Source: Arthrobacter sp. CAU 1506 (lineage in GTDB: Bacteria; Actinomycetota; Actinomycetes; Actinomycetales; Micrococcaceae). From it: 64,000 bases of DNA. Positions 16,497 to 26,051 of the stretch are shown in pieces. A program made the translations under genes and the position numbers. Numbering within the stretch: position 1 is the stretch's first letter; each line of letters starts with the position of its first letter. The DNA is taken from assembly GCF_005047635.1 (NCBI RefSeq), contig NZ_SUKC01000015.1, positions 1 to 64,000 of the forward strand. The letters run 5' to 3'. Under the pieces are notes generated by a model. It made no database searches. It was not told where the DNA came from and was given only the letters and a program-made list of their open reading frames with translations.

Positions 16497-17702
16497 CTAC
16501 GAACGCACGCCGCCGGCAGCGCTGAGGGACCCGTTGTCGCCGTTGCGGTCTTCGGCCAGCACTGCGCGGTCCCGGCCCTCGGACTTTGCCTGATAAAGGG
16601 CCGCGTCGGCCGCCTCGATCGCCGCATCCAACGTGTTGGCATCAGGTGTGTCCGGTCCCTCGCCGATGGCAGCGATGCCGAAGCTCACGGTGGGCAGCGT
16701 GAAGTCCGGAAAGTCTGCCGTGCGCAGGTTCTGGCTGATGAGGTGGGCTACTTGCTTGGCTTGTTCCGGGGCCGCGCCAGAGAGCAGCAGAACGAACTCC
16801 TCGCCGCCATAGCGTCCCACCAGATCGGTGGACCGGACGGTGTCCGTGCAGACCTGGGCGAAGGCGCGCAGTGCTTTGTCGCCGCCGGGGTGGCCATGTG
16901 TGTCGTTCACGGTCTTGAAGTGGTCCAGGTCAGCCAGCATCAGGCTGCCGGACCGGCCGCCGCGGCGCAGGCTGTCGATCCGGTCCGCGGCCAGATCAAG
17001 GAAGGCATTTCGGTTGAGCAGCCCGGTGAGCCCGTCGTGCAGCGCGCGCTTGCGGAGGTCCCGGGCGGCCTGCTCTTCGCTGAACGTGACCATGCTGAAG
17101 GAGACCACCACCATCACCGCCATGTTGACCACCGTGGTGGCCTCGCCCCCGAAGAAGGTCTCGAAGATGCGGCCGCCCGGCCCGTCCGTCAGGAAGGTGA
17201 CAAACCGGCAAAAGTAGAAGGCCGACAGGAACACGGAAACGACTGCCAAGGGGCCACGCAAACGCGTAAAACCGCGGCGCAGCCGGAACAGCTCGGAGGC
17301 CGCCAGGCCAAAAAACAGGGTCACAAACGCGAGGAACACCATTCCGCCGGCCCAGACATTCGTTCCTGGATTTTCAACGGCGGTGCTCCCGCCCGCAAGA
17401 GCCATACCGGCCACGATCAGCAACGGCGCCGGTTTGCGGGCATTCAGCGACCGGGTCCCGGTCCAAACAGCCGCGGCGCCGAAAACCACCAGCACATTCG
17501 CCAAAGTAGTGGCCCACCACTGGTGTCCCGTGCCGTTCAGCAGGTAACAGGCGGAACCGGTGAGGAACATCGCGATCGCGGTACACCACCAGGCGCTGTA
17601 GGGGGCACGCGTCCGCCGATAGGTCACCATATAGAACAGGACCAGCAGAACAATGCCCACCACGGCGAAGGCAACCCTGAGGGTCGCTGTGTCCAGCACC
17701 AT
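16497..17702 (-). CDS. Membrane-bound diguanylate cyclase (GGDEF)
   Basis: The first ~200 residues hold about seven membrane segments of unknown sensory type, then a GGDEF domain begins near HDGLTGLLNRNAF. The active-site motif GGEEF is at residues 299-303, and an RxxD inhibitory site (RSTD, residues 290-293) is spaced five residues before it, so feedback control by c-di-GMP is expected. The protein should synthesise c-di-GMP from two GTP at the membrane. No EAL or effector gene is nearby. It ends with an Ala/Gly/Ser tail. Confidence 0.92.
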   Translation of the reverse strand: MVLDTATLRVAFAVVGIVLLVLFYMVTYRRTRAPYSAWWCTAIAMFLTGSACYLLNGTGHQWWATTLANVLVVFGAAAVWTGTRSLNARKPAPLLIVAGMALAGGSTAVENPGTNVWAGGMVFLAFVTLFFGLAASELFRLRRGFTRLRGPLAVVSVFLSAFYFCRFVTFLTDGPGGRIFETFFGGEATTVVNMAVMVVVSFSMVTFSEEQAARDLRKRALHDGLTGLLNRNAFLDLAADRIDSLRRGGRSGSLMLADLDHFKTVNDTHGHPGGDKALRAFAQVCTDTVRSTDLVGRYGGEEFVLLLSGAAPEQAKQVAHLISQNLRTADFPDFTLPTVSFGIAAIGEGPDTPDANTLDAAIEAADAALYQAKSEGRDRAVLAEDRNGDNGSLSAAGGVRS

Positions 17703-17836
17703 GGTCCGCCCCGCTGTTGGTCCGCCTATTGTGTCAACGTTAGTATTGCAGGGGGACTGCGATCACGGTTACTCCAACATCTTTTGTGTCGCAAGTTTAT
17801 TCAGGTGCGGGGAACCACAGGCCGCCCGGGACACAG

Positions 17837-17866
17837 CGACGGCGGCGCCCCGGGGCGCCGCCGTCG
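17837..17866 (-). terminator. Perfect 15-bp palindrome after the thiD-like gene
   Basis: CGACGGCGGCGCCCC and its complement sit back to back, 17 bp beyond the minus-strand stop of the kinase gene. The outer stem is the same CGACGGCGG used in other hairpins of this window. Confidence 0.75.
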
Positions 17867-17882
17867 TCATCAAAGCGAAGCG

Positions 17883-18716
17883 TCAGGAGAGCTTTGCCCC
17901 ACCCTGCCACAGGGCTTCGAACGGAGCGTTGGAGGAAACCCGGGCCTTAATGCCCTCGGTAACGAAGGCTTTGGCGGTCTTGGCGGCTTGCAGCGGGGTG
18001 GCGCCCTTGGCCAGTTCGGCGGTCACCGCGGCGGCCAAGGAGCAGCCGGCGCCGGAGACAGCAACCTCGCCGACCTTCGGAGCGGACAGCACCTCCAACG
18101 TGTCGCCGTCGTAGAACACGTCCACCGCGTCCGCGCCCGCCAGCCGCACGCCGCCCTTGGCCAGCACGGCCGCGCCGGAAGCGTCGTGGATGATCTTCGC
18201 GGCTGCCTTCAGGTCCTCGACGTCGTTGATGGTGATGCCGGACAGGGACTCGGCTTCGAAATGGTTCGGCGTGACGAAGGTGGCCAGCGGCAACATCTGG
18301 GCCTTGAGCGCCTGGTCAGTGTCCAGCGCGTGGCCGGGCTCCTGTCCCTTGCAGATGAGCACCGGGTCCAGCACTACGTGGTCCCACTGCTGGTTCTTCA
18401 GCGCTGCTGCAACCGTGTCAATCGTCAGCGGCGAGCCGAGCATGCCCAGCTTGACCGTCTTCAGCGAGCCTTCGTAGCAGGTCTGGATGGCTTCCAACTG
18501 GTCGGCGATGACGCCGGCGTCCACCGGGACAAAGCGGTGGTTCCAGTTGTCCTTCGGGTCGAAGGACACGATGCAGGTCAGCGCGGTGATGCCGTAGGTG
18601 CCCAGTGCCTGGAAGGTCTTCAGGTCGGCCTGCGCGCCTGCGCCGCCGGTGGCCTCGGAGCCGGCGATGGTCAGCGTGATGGCGGGCGGGGTGGTTTCGG
18701 TGGTGGAAACAGACAT
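17883..18716 (-). CDS. thiD: Hydroxymethylpyrimidine/pyridoxine kinase family protein
   Basis: The start MSVSTTETTPPAITLTIAGS is chosen because the nucleotide fold begins right after it. The 277-residue product is a ribokinase-fold kinase: TIAGSEATGGAGAQADLKT at the substrate site, DPVLICKG, and the anion hole VSGAGCSLAAA with the GAGC catalytic motif. Such enzymes phosphorylate the thiamin pyrimidine or pyridoxal/pyridoxine. The GAGC rather than GTGC motif recalls the PdxK-like subgroup of Gram-positive bacteria, so B6 salvage is a real alternative. The gene stands alone with its own hairpin. Confidence 0.8.
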   Translation of the reverse strand: MSVSTTETTPPAITLTIAGSEATGGAGAQADLKTFQALGTYGITALTCIVSFDPKDNWNHRFVPVDAGVIADQLEAIQTCYEGSLKTVKLGMLGSPLTIDTVAAALKNQQWDHVVLDPVLICKGQEPGHALDTDQALKAQMLPLATFVTPNHFEAESLSGITINDVEDLKAAAKIIHDASGAAVLAKGGVRLAGADAVDVFYDGDTLEVLSAPKVGEVAVSGAGCSLAAAVTAELAKGATPLQAAKTAKAFVTEGIKARVSSNAPFEALWQGGAKLS

Positions 18717-18812
18717 GCGCCCATTTTCCACCCGCCACCCTCCGGTTCCTAATGACGACGGCGGTGCTCACCTCGAAGGCGTTCGTGCGGCGGCCCGCGG
18801 GGCGAGGTCCGC

Positions 18813-19265
18813 TTAGCGGATATCCATCATTCTCCACACACTGAAACGGCCGATGGCGGCGGCCAGTCCGATCAACGCAGCCAGTTCCAGCGTGCCGAGC
18901 GGGTCGCCGCTGGAGAGCGAAACCAGGATCAGGAACGAGGCCGCGGTCATCACCACGAAGAATGCCAGTACGTGCAGCCACTGGTTGGCAACCGGCCGCA
19001 GCAACAGGCCCAGCACAAACGCGATGGGCGCGCCGACAACCAGCCCCACGCCGCCGGCATACAGTCCGACGACCAGGGCCAGGAGTGCAGCCGACGCCAG
19101 CTGGTGGCCGTTGACCGGGCCACCGGCCAGGGTGAGCAGCAGGGCGCCCAGGGCGAAAGCCGTAATGGCCACCAGGAAACCGACCACAAAGGCCCCGAAC
19201 CCGAACGTCACCCGGTGGCGAGGGTTGTAGCGCTCGAATTCGTCGAGCTCCGGTTCCTGGCTCAT
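18813..19265 (-). CDS. Four-segment membrane protein, 150 aa
   Basis: A charged amino tail (MSQEPELDEFERYNPRHRV) precedes about four hydrophobic helices covering residues ~20-135. The family is not recognised. The protein is small and without catalytic motifs, and may be a regulatory or structural membrane protein. It diverges from the YhhQ-like transporter, with a GACGACGGCGGTGCTCACC motif between it and the thiD-like gene. Confidence 0.7.
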   Translation of the reverse strand: MSQEPELDEFERYNPRHRVTFGFGAFVVGFLVAITAFALGALLLTLAGGPVNGHQLASAALLALVVGLYAGGVGLVVGAPIAFVLGLLLRPVANQWLHVLAFFVVMTAASFLILVSLSSGDPLGTLELAALIGLAAAIGRFSVWRMMDIR

Positions 19266-19430
19266 ATAGCAAGAATAGGTGCGGCGGCACGGATCGGCCG
19301 GGCCATGGGAGAATGGATGGCGGTCCGGGTGGCAGACGGGCCCATTAGTGCTAATACAGCGGACGCTTCATCAGGCATCAAACGGTGCGAGGCGTTGCGC
19401 GAACCACTTCTATAAGGGTGAACCACCACA

Positions 19431-20141
19431 ATGACTGAATTGCAATCCCGCACGCCTGCCCGCTTCGCCTCGATTGGCAGCCCTTACTTTGGCATCATGC
19501 TTGCCGTCATGGCCGTGGTCCTGATTCTGTCCAATATCGGCGCCGCCAAGGGCGTGGTCCTCGGGCCGATTGTTACCGACGGCGGATTTTTCCTCTTCCC
19601 GTTGGCGTACATCTTGGGCGACGTGATCAGCGAAGTCTACGGTTTCAAGGTGGCACGCAAGGCCATCATTACCACCTTCGCGCTATCCGTCTTCGCCTCG
19701 CTTTGCTACTGGGTGATCATCGGGCTCCCCGGCTTCGACGACGACTTCGGCCGAATGAAGCAGCAGGCGCTGGAGGGCGCGCTCGGGCCTGTCCCGCTAA
19801 TCGTCCTAGCCAGCCTGTTGGGCTTCCTGGTGGGGCAGACGCTGAATTCCTGGGTGCTGGTGCGGATGAAGGAGCGTTGGGGCGAACGCCGCCTGTGGGC
19901 GCGTCTGATGGGCTCCACCGGGGTGGGGGAATTCGCCGACACCCTGATCTTCTGCTCGATCGCGGCCTCCATCATCGGAATCAGCGACTTCCCGACGTTC
20001 GTCAACTACGTACTGGTCGGCTTCGTCTACAAGACCTTGGTGGAGTTCCTCTTCGTCCCCGTCACCACGGCGGTCATCGGCTGGGTCAAGAGGCGCGAGC
20101 CGTCCTACAGCGCGCTGGCGTCGGATTCCTCCGCAGCCTGA
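19431..20141 (+). CDS. yhhQ: Queuosine-precursor transporter, YhhQ/QPTR family
   Basis: The 236-residue product has about six membrane segments and the conserved features of the YhhQ family: FPLAYILGDVISEVYGF early, then STGVGEFADTLIFCSIA and a final NYVLVGFVYKTLVEFLFVPV helix. The family imports queuosine precursors such as preQ0, preQ1 or queuine. A tRNA-guanine transglycosylase gene lies 2.3 kb downstream, supporting a salvage role. Upstream there is a small ATTAG-TG-CTAAT dyad but no recognisable preQ1 riboswitch. The 3' end overlaps the convergent small gene by 37 bp. Confidence 0.85.
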   Translation: MTELQSRTPARFASIGSPYFGIMLAVMAVVLILSNIGAAKGVVLGPIVTDGGFFLFPLAYILGDVISEVYGFKVARKAIITTFALSVFASLCYWVIIGLPGFDDDFGRMKQQALEGALGPVPLIVLASLLGFLVGQTLNSWVLVRMKERWGERRLWARLMGSTGVGEFADTLIFCSIAASIIGISDFPTFVNYVLVGFVYKTLVEFLFVPVTTAVIGWVKRREPSYSALASDSSAA

Positions 20142-20344
20142 TCGGGGAGGGCCAGTGCCGGGACGCGCTCGCTGAGCTCCGACGGGGACAGGTTCGCTGT
20201 GACGAGGATTTCCTCCGGCGCGGCCCCGGCCTTAAGGGCTGCATCAATGGCTGCATCGAGGGTCGTTTCGGCCTGGTCCATCTCCACCTGCAACCCCTCG
20301 ACTGCTGCCGATGCGGTCCAGACGTCCTTCAGATGCTCTTCCAT
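20105..20344 (-). CDS. Hypothetical helical protein, 79 aa
   Basis: AGGAAG lies upstream of the ATG at a good distance, supporting a real gene. The product is acidic, Ala/Glu-rich and probably helical (DVWTASAAVEGLQVEMDQAE), with no membrane segment or known motif. It diverges from the TetR gene across a region with a palindromic operator 92 bp upstream of its start, so it could belong to the TetR regulon. Confidence 0.55.
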   Translation of the reverse strand: MEEHLKDVWTASAAVEGLQVEMDQAETTLDAAIDAALKAGAAPEEILVTANLSPSELSERVPALALPDQAAEESDASAL

Positions 20345-20435
20345 GGTGCTAACTTCCTATCTGGCCAGAACGCAAGTCCCTCTGCCGTAGCCGGACCTCA
20401 TCCTTCGGATGAAAGAACGAGTCCCGCATTCGCCA

Positions 20436-20450
20436 GCTTACAGTGTAAGG
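20436..20450. promoter_or_regulatory. Candidate TetR operator 1 (GCTTAC-AGT-GTAAGG)
   Basis: This 15-bp dyad lies in the divergent region in front of the TetR gene and the 79-aa gene. It shares half-sites with GCTTAC-GTC-GTAAGC at 21459-21473, behind the TetR gene. Two like palindromes bracketing one regulator suggest its binding sites. Confidence 0.6.
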
Positions 20451-20459
20451 TCCGCGCTA

Positions 20460-20482
20460 AGCACCCCTGAGGGGGCTCTTTT
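20460..20482 (+). terminator. Intrinsic terminator or attenuator in the tetR leader
   Basis: AGC-A-CCCC-TGA-GGGGGCT folds into a 7-bp stem with one bulged base and is followed by CTTTT, so it reads as a terminator on the plus strand. It lies between operator 1 and the TetR start 175 bp downstream, so it may stop readthrough or act as an attenuator. Confidence 0.55.
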
Positions 20483-20656
20483 ACCGGGAATTTTCCAAAC
20501 CTTCTCCGAGAGCGCAAAAAACCGCGCGCTGCAGCGGAAACTGCGCACTCTCGGTGGAGGATTCGAGCCGGCGGACGGCCTTCCTGTCGAGGGCAGAGGG
20601 GGGACAGGTGGAACCCCGGCGCGTAGGCTGGTGCGCAATCGCAGGAGGGAGCGACC

Positions 20657-21370
20657 ATGGCCGATTCCGGAACGCCTGCACCGACAGGCGAAGACCAGCC
20701 CGGCGGTGACCGGCTGCCTCTGGACCGTCAGCGGATTCTCGAGGCCGGAAAGGTCTTTATCGAAGAGCACGGCGTCCGCCAACTGACCATGCGGCGCCTG
20801 GGTGCCGAACTGGATGTTGAAGCCATGTCGCTCTACCGCTACGTGCCGTCGCGGGAGGATCTGCTTGACGGCATCGTGGAGTCCGTGGTCGACGAATTGT
20901 ACAGCGATCCGGAAGTCTATGTGGAGCCGCGCTACGGTTGGCAGGATTACCTCCTCCGACTGGCACACGGGCTGCGCCGGATGGCGATGAAACACCCCCA
21001 GGTGTTCCCGCTGATTGCCACCCGGCCCGCCGAAGCGCCGTGGGTCCGCCCGCCGCTGCGGAGCCTGCGCTGGGTGGAGTCGTTCCTGAGGGCGATGACC
21101 AACGCCGGGTTCAGCAACGAGAATGCCGTTGAGGCGTACCGGGCGTTCAGCAGCTTCCTGATCGGCCACCTTTTGCTGGAGGTTGCTGCCCTCGGTGCTG
21201 ATATCGGCCCGGTCGAGGACACCGACCATTCGCCCTCCCGGCAAGCTGACCTGACCGATTACCCCTTGCTGCAGGAACTGCAGGGCCTGCTGTCGGAAGA
21301 CCATTCCAAGCAGGAATTCGACACGGCGCTTGATTCCTTGCTGGAAAGGCTGGACAGCCAGCTCAACTGA
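20657..21370 (+). CDS. TetR-family transcriptional regulator, 237 aa
   Basis: AGGAGGG precedes the ATG. Residues ~23-70 form the helix-turn-helix domain (ILEAGKVFIEEHGVRQLTMR, then MSLYRYVPSREDLLDGIVE). The carboxy-terminal half resembles the tetracycline-repressor-type ligand domain (TetR_C_1 style), with WVESFLRAMTNAGFS and a closing acidic helix. It should bind DNA as a dimer and release on ligand binding; the ligand is unknown. Matching palindromes upstream (20436) and downstream (21459) point to autoregulation and to control of the acetyltransferase-like gene behind it. Confidence 0.9.
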   Translation: MADSGTPAPTGEDQPGGDRLPLDRQRILEAGKVFIEEHGVRQLTMRRLGAELDVEAMSLYRYVPSREDLLDGIVESVVDELYSDPEVYVEPRYGWQDYLLRLAHGLRRMAMKHPQVFPLIATRPAEAPWVRPPLRSLRWVESFLRAMTNAGFSNENAVEAYRAFSSFLIGHLLLEVAALGADIGPVEDTDHSPSRQADLTDYPLLQELQGLLSEDHSKQEFDTALDSLLERLDSQLN

Positions 21371-21456
21371 GGGCCGATTCGCCTCGCAGCCAAGATTTCT
21401 CCTTCCCGCCAACTTAAATTCATCCTGCGACTTTGCAGAATGATACTAAGCATGCT

Positions 21457-21484
21457 TTGCTTACGTCGTAAGCATGGTTAGTGT
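21457..21484 (+). promoter_or_regulatory. Promoter with overlapping palindromic operator 2
   Basis: A -35-like TTGCTT (21457-21462) and a -10-like TAGTGT (21479-21484) are 16 bp apart. The perfect 17-bp palindrome TGCTTACGTCGTAAGCA (21458-21474) covers the -35 and spacer. A second, wider dyad (21445-21456 with 21471-21482) overlaps it. It should drive the two genes starting at 21580. Confidence 0.55.
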
Positions 21485-21579
21485 TTTGGTTCCGGCCCAC
21501 CGGGGCCATGGTTTCGCAGCAAGTCGGGCGGCCGAATCAGTGTCGCCACCGCCGGGCTGCGCATGGATGAGGAGAAGGC

Positions 21580-21978
21580 ATGCAGGTTATACGCGACAAC
21601 TACGGCGCATCACGCTTCGATGCCTACGTTGATGGTGAAGTGGCGGCGTCGCTGAAGTACAAGATCCAAGACGGCGAAATGTGGCTCCTCGAGATCGAAG
21701 AAGAACGTTGGCACCGAGGCCTCGGACTTGGCGAGCCCCTGGTTCGCCGGGCGCTGGCCGAGGCGCATCGCCGCCGCCTGCGCGTTCTGCCCTTCTGCCA
21801 GGAGGCCAGACAGCAGGTGTTCGCCCATCCGGTATTCCTGCAGCTGGTTCCTCGGGAGCAGCGCAGCCGATTCCACAAGTCGTGGGCGCTGGAAGGCAAG
21901 GCCCGCGCCGCACGTCGCCGGCGCCGTGTCCCGGCCAGTGCCATCCGCACCGCCGCGGCCCCGGCGGCAGCTCGATGA
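21580..21978 (+). CDS. YjdJ-type GNAT acetyltransferase-like protein, 132 aa
   Basis: Residues ~1-95 match the small GNAT variant typified by YjdJ: VDGEVAASLKYKI, then the cofactor-loop region RWHRGLGLGEPLVRRALAEA and RLRVLPFCQEARQQVFAHP. Such proteins are acetyl-CoA-dependent transferases of mostly unknown substrate. The last ~35 residues are an Arg/Ala-rich basic tail not usual for the family. The stop overlaps the next start (ATGA). A promoter with a TetR-like operator lies ~100 bp upstream. Confidence 0.75.
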   Translation: MQVIRDNYGASRFDAYVDGEVAASLKYKIQDGEMWLLEIEEERWHRGLGLGEPLVRRALAEAHRRRLRVLPFCQEARQQVFAHPVFLQLVPREQRSRFHKSWALEGKARAARRRRRVPASAIRTAAAPAAAR

Positions 21979-22298
21979 GCGGCAAACTCAAGGTCACCGT
22001 CCGGGTCGACTTGGAGTGCTCATCGGTGCACATTGACGTGCGCGGACGGGTCGACGAGCGGAACGTGCTGGCAGTCTATTCACTGGCCCAGCGCGCAAAC
22101 TCCTTGGCACCAGGCCTGGAGGTGGCCATCGATCTGCAGCATGCCTCCGTGGACGCAGCCGTCCTCTGGCACCTGCAGGCCTGCGCGGTATCCGGATTCC
22201 TGCCCGAATACGCCGACCCGCTGCAGGCCGAATGCCGACTCACGATTCTGGCACCCGAACCGCAGGGTGAGCGGGCCGACGTCGTGCTGGCCGCCTAA
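21975..22298 (+). CDS. STAS-like hypothetical protein, 107 aa
   Basis: The start overlaps the preceding stop as ATGA, indicating translational coupling. The product has an alternating pattern (VTVRVDLECSSVHIDVRGRV, then GLEVAIDLQHASVDAAVLW) resembling a STAS or anti-sigma-antagonist fold, in which a small domain binds partner kinases. No conserved phosphorylatable Ser is evident, so the fold call is tentative. A bidirectional hairpin follows. Confidence 0.6.
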   Translation: MSGKLKVTVRVDLECSSVHIDVRGRVDERNVLAVYSLAQRANSLAPGLEVAIDLQHASVDAAVLWHLQACAVSGFLPEYADPLQAECRLTILAPEPQGERADVVLAA

Positions 22299-22319
22299 CA
22301 GAGGCGAGGCACCTACTGC

Positions 22320-22363
22320 GGAAGGCCGCCGTCGTGATCTTTTGGATACGACGGCGGCCTTCC
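22320..22363. terminator. Bidirectional hairpin with GCCGCCGTCGT stem
   Basis: GGAAGGCCGCCGTCGT (22320-22335) pairs perfectly with ACGACGGCGGCCTTCC (22348-22363) over a 12-base loop. It separates the plus-strand 107-aa gene from the minus-strand tgt. Confidence 0.85.
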
Positions 22364-22388
22364 GCGTGCGGGGGAGTTGCCCGGGTGG

Positions 22389-24116
<1,728 letters not shown>

Positions 24117-25175
24117 ATGGCGACGCAGTACGTACGCGAATTCTTCCGTGTAGGTCCGGCGCGTCAGGACCATGTTGTGGCCACCCGCTGCGGCATCAGC
24201 GTAGGTCTGCCGCTGCTCACCCTGTTGGCCATGGACCGCTTCGACTTGATGATTTTCGCCGCCTTCGGTGCCTTCACAGGCATCTATGGGCGAGGCGAGG
24301 CTCACGGAGCCAGACTGCGGCACCAGGGTGAGTTCGGGGTGCTGATCATGCTGGTCATGTTCCTCGGCGCCCTCACTGCCATGGCCGACGCCGGACCTTG
24401 GGGGATTGTCTTTGGCACAACCGTGGTGGCTGGTCTGTGGTCGCTGGCGGTCAACTATTTCCAGCTCCGTCCAGCGGGCGTCATCTTCTTTACGTTTGGC
24501 TATGCAGCCATTGGTTCCATCCCGCTGACCGCACCGCTGTGGCAGGCCATGCTGACCGGCTTGGCAAGTGTGGTGCTGGCCATGCTGATCGGGATCAGCA
24601 GCCGGCTGGTGCCGGCCTGGCGCACCTCGATGGCAGCGCCGCCCCGGCCGCAGTTCACCCACGAACACTGGCGGGAGTTCCGCGTCGAAGCCGGCGCCAG
24701 CGCGCTGGCGGCCCTGACTGCCGGAACCCTCGCCACCGTGGTGGGGCTGGGCCATAACTACTGGGCAATGGTGGCTGCTGTGGCACCGATTGCGGGACCC
24801 AGCCTTGCCCAACGGGTGAAAAAGGGTGTGCACCGCATCTTGGGGACCTTTGCCGGCGTGGCGGTAGCCGGGCTGTTGCTGGCCCCGCGCCCGGAGCCCT
24901 GGGTTCTGGTCCTGATGGTGATAGTGCTGCAGTTCAGCGCGGAAATGTTCGTGCTGCGCCATTACGCGCTGGCGCTGATCTTCATCACGCCGCTGGCCCT
25001 GATCATGACCGAGCTGGCCGCCCCCACCGATCCGCGGGAACTCATGGTGGACCGGGCGCTGCAGACCGCCATCGGTGCGCTGGTGGGGATCAGCCTGGTG
25101 TACCTCATGCACCAGCGGACCATCCGCGAGAAGAACCGGCGCCGCTACCAGCGCCGGCGGCAGGACGGGGCCTGA
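24117..25175 (+). CDS. FUSC-family integral membrane protein
   Basis: AAAGG lies eight bases before this ATG; a GTG three codons earlier is an alternative. The 352-residue product has two clusters of hydrophobic segments (residues ~20-165 and ~190-330) separated by a soluble linker (RTSMAAPPRPQFTHEHWREF). The second repeats the GLGHNYWAMVAAVAPIAGPS pattern of fusaric-acid-resistance-like proteins. Such proteins export aromatic acids or related compounds. It has no adjacent adaptor genes, and the substrate is unknown. Confidence 0.75.
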   Translation: MATQYVREFFRVGPARQDHVVATRCGISVGLPLLTLLAMDRFDLMIFAAFGAFTGIYGRGEAHGARLRHQGEFGVLIMLVMFLGALTAMADAGPWGIVFGTTVVAGLWSLAVNYFQLRPAGVIFFTFGYAAIGSIPLTAPLWQAMLTGLASVVLAMLIGISSRLVPAWRTSMAAPPRPQFTHEHWREFRVEAGASALAALTAGTLATVVGLGHNYWAMVAAVAPIAGPSLAQRVKKGVHRILGTFAGVAVAGLLLAPRPEPWVLVLMVIVLQFSAEMFVLRHYALALIFITPLALIMTELAAPTDPRELMVDRALQTAIGALVGISLVYLMHQRTIREKNRRRYQRRRQDGA

Positions 25176-25222
25176 CGCGGACGGTTCCCCTTTGGGGGAG
25201 ACGGCCGGCGAGGGCTTGTGGC

Positions 25223-25996
25223 CTAGTCGGAACCGGGTCCGGCGGTGCTGCCAAGCACCAGCGGGTCCGCGTCCGGCAGGGCGCTGTTGCGCCAGGATTC
25301 CCAGCCGTCCCGGATCTCGGCCAACCGCTTGGCACCGAGTCCGTAGCAGCTGATCAGCACTTGGCTGCCGCCCTCGGGCCTGCCGTCCGGATGCGACGGG
25401 GTTTCTGCGACGATCAGCAGGCCGCCGCCACGGTCGGCATACGAATCCACGGTCAACCCCAGCTGGCGCTCCGAGCGGAACCACACCTTTCCGGAGATCT
25501 CCTCCCCGGTGGCAAGGGAAGCGCTATACGTTTCGCCCGCCGTCGGCAGGTTGTCCAAGCCAAGGCTGGAGAGCAGCCCGCCCGCCGGGACGGAGTCCGC
25601 GCCGAGGTAGGTGGTCTGGCGGGGGTCATTGGGGTGGCGTTCCAAGGCGAACCGCAACTGCTGCAAGAAGCTCCGCCAGCCTTCGGTGATGTCCTCCCAC
25701 CATTCGTCGGACTGCTCGCCGGACTCCGGGCCGCGCTCAAGGGTGAGCCGTACGCCGTCGCCCACCGGCTCCAGGACAAAGGCATCGCTATCGCCCATGG
25801 TGAGCCGTTTGTGGTCTTCCGCCTCGGTTGCGTCGCTGAAGTAGATCTCGCGGATCTCCTCGTCCAGTCCGGTCATGTCCCAGCCGTGCCACTGCGCGAT
25901 GCGTCTGGGCTCGCGCAACATGGTCCATACCTGGCGGGCATCCGCGTTGATGTGGACGCTGAGTGAACCGGGTTCTGTTGCTCCGCTCTCCGTCAT
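25223..25996 (-). CDS. SRPBCC (START/AHSA1-like) domain protein, 257 aa
   Basis: The product begins with a polyketide-cyclase/AHSA1-type segment (SVHINADARQVWTMLREPRR, then WHGWD) and a second beta-rich segment ending GWRSFLQQLRFALE. A further ~130 residues with an LGLTVDSYADRGGGLLIVAE strand form a second, diverged module of the same kind. These helix-grip folds bind hydrophobic ligands; no catalytic residues can be pointed to. It is monocistronic. Confidence 0.75.
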   Translation of the reverse strand: MTESGATEPGSLSVHINADARQVWTMLREPRRIAQWHGWDMTGLDEEIREIYFSDATEAEDHKRLTMGDSDAFVLEPVGDGVRLTLERGPESGEQSDEWWEDITEGWRSFLQQLRFALERHPNDPRQTTYLGADSVPAGGLLSSLGLDNLPTAGETYSASLATGEEISGKVWFRSERQLGLTVDSYADRGGGLLIVAETPSHPDGRPEGGSQVLISCYGLGAKRLAEIRDGWESWRNSALPDADPLVLGSTAGPGSD

Positions 25997-26051
25997 GCGG
26001 CCGACTCTACTCCCGGGCCGCAGTGACTGACCAGAGTCCAGCCCCGGGGTG

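Noticed and set aside
16743-18752. 669-codon plus-strand frame across the diguanylate cyclase and thiD-like genes
   Set aside because: It runs opposite two well-supported genes and across a hairpin between them.
19266-19430. preQ1 riboswitch before the YhhQ transporter
   Set aside because: No preQ1-I or preQ1-II core was found; only a small ATTAG-TG-CTAAT dyad is present.
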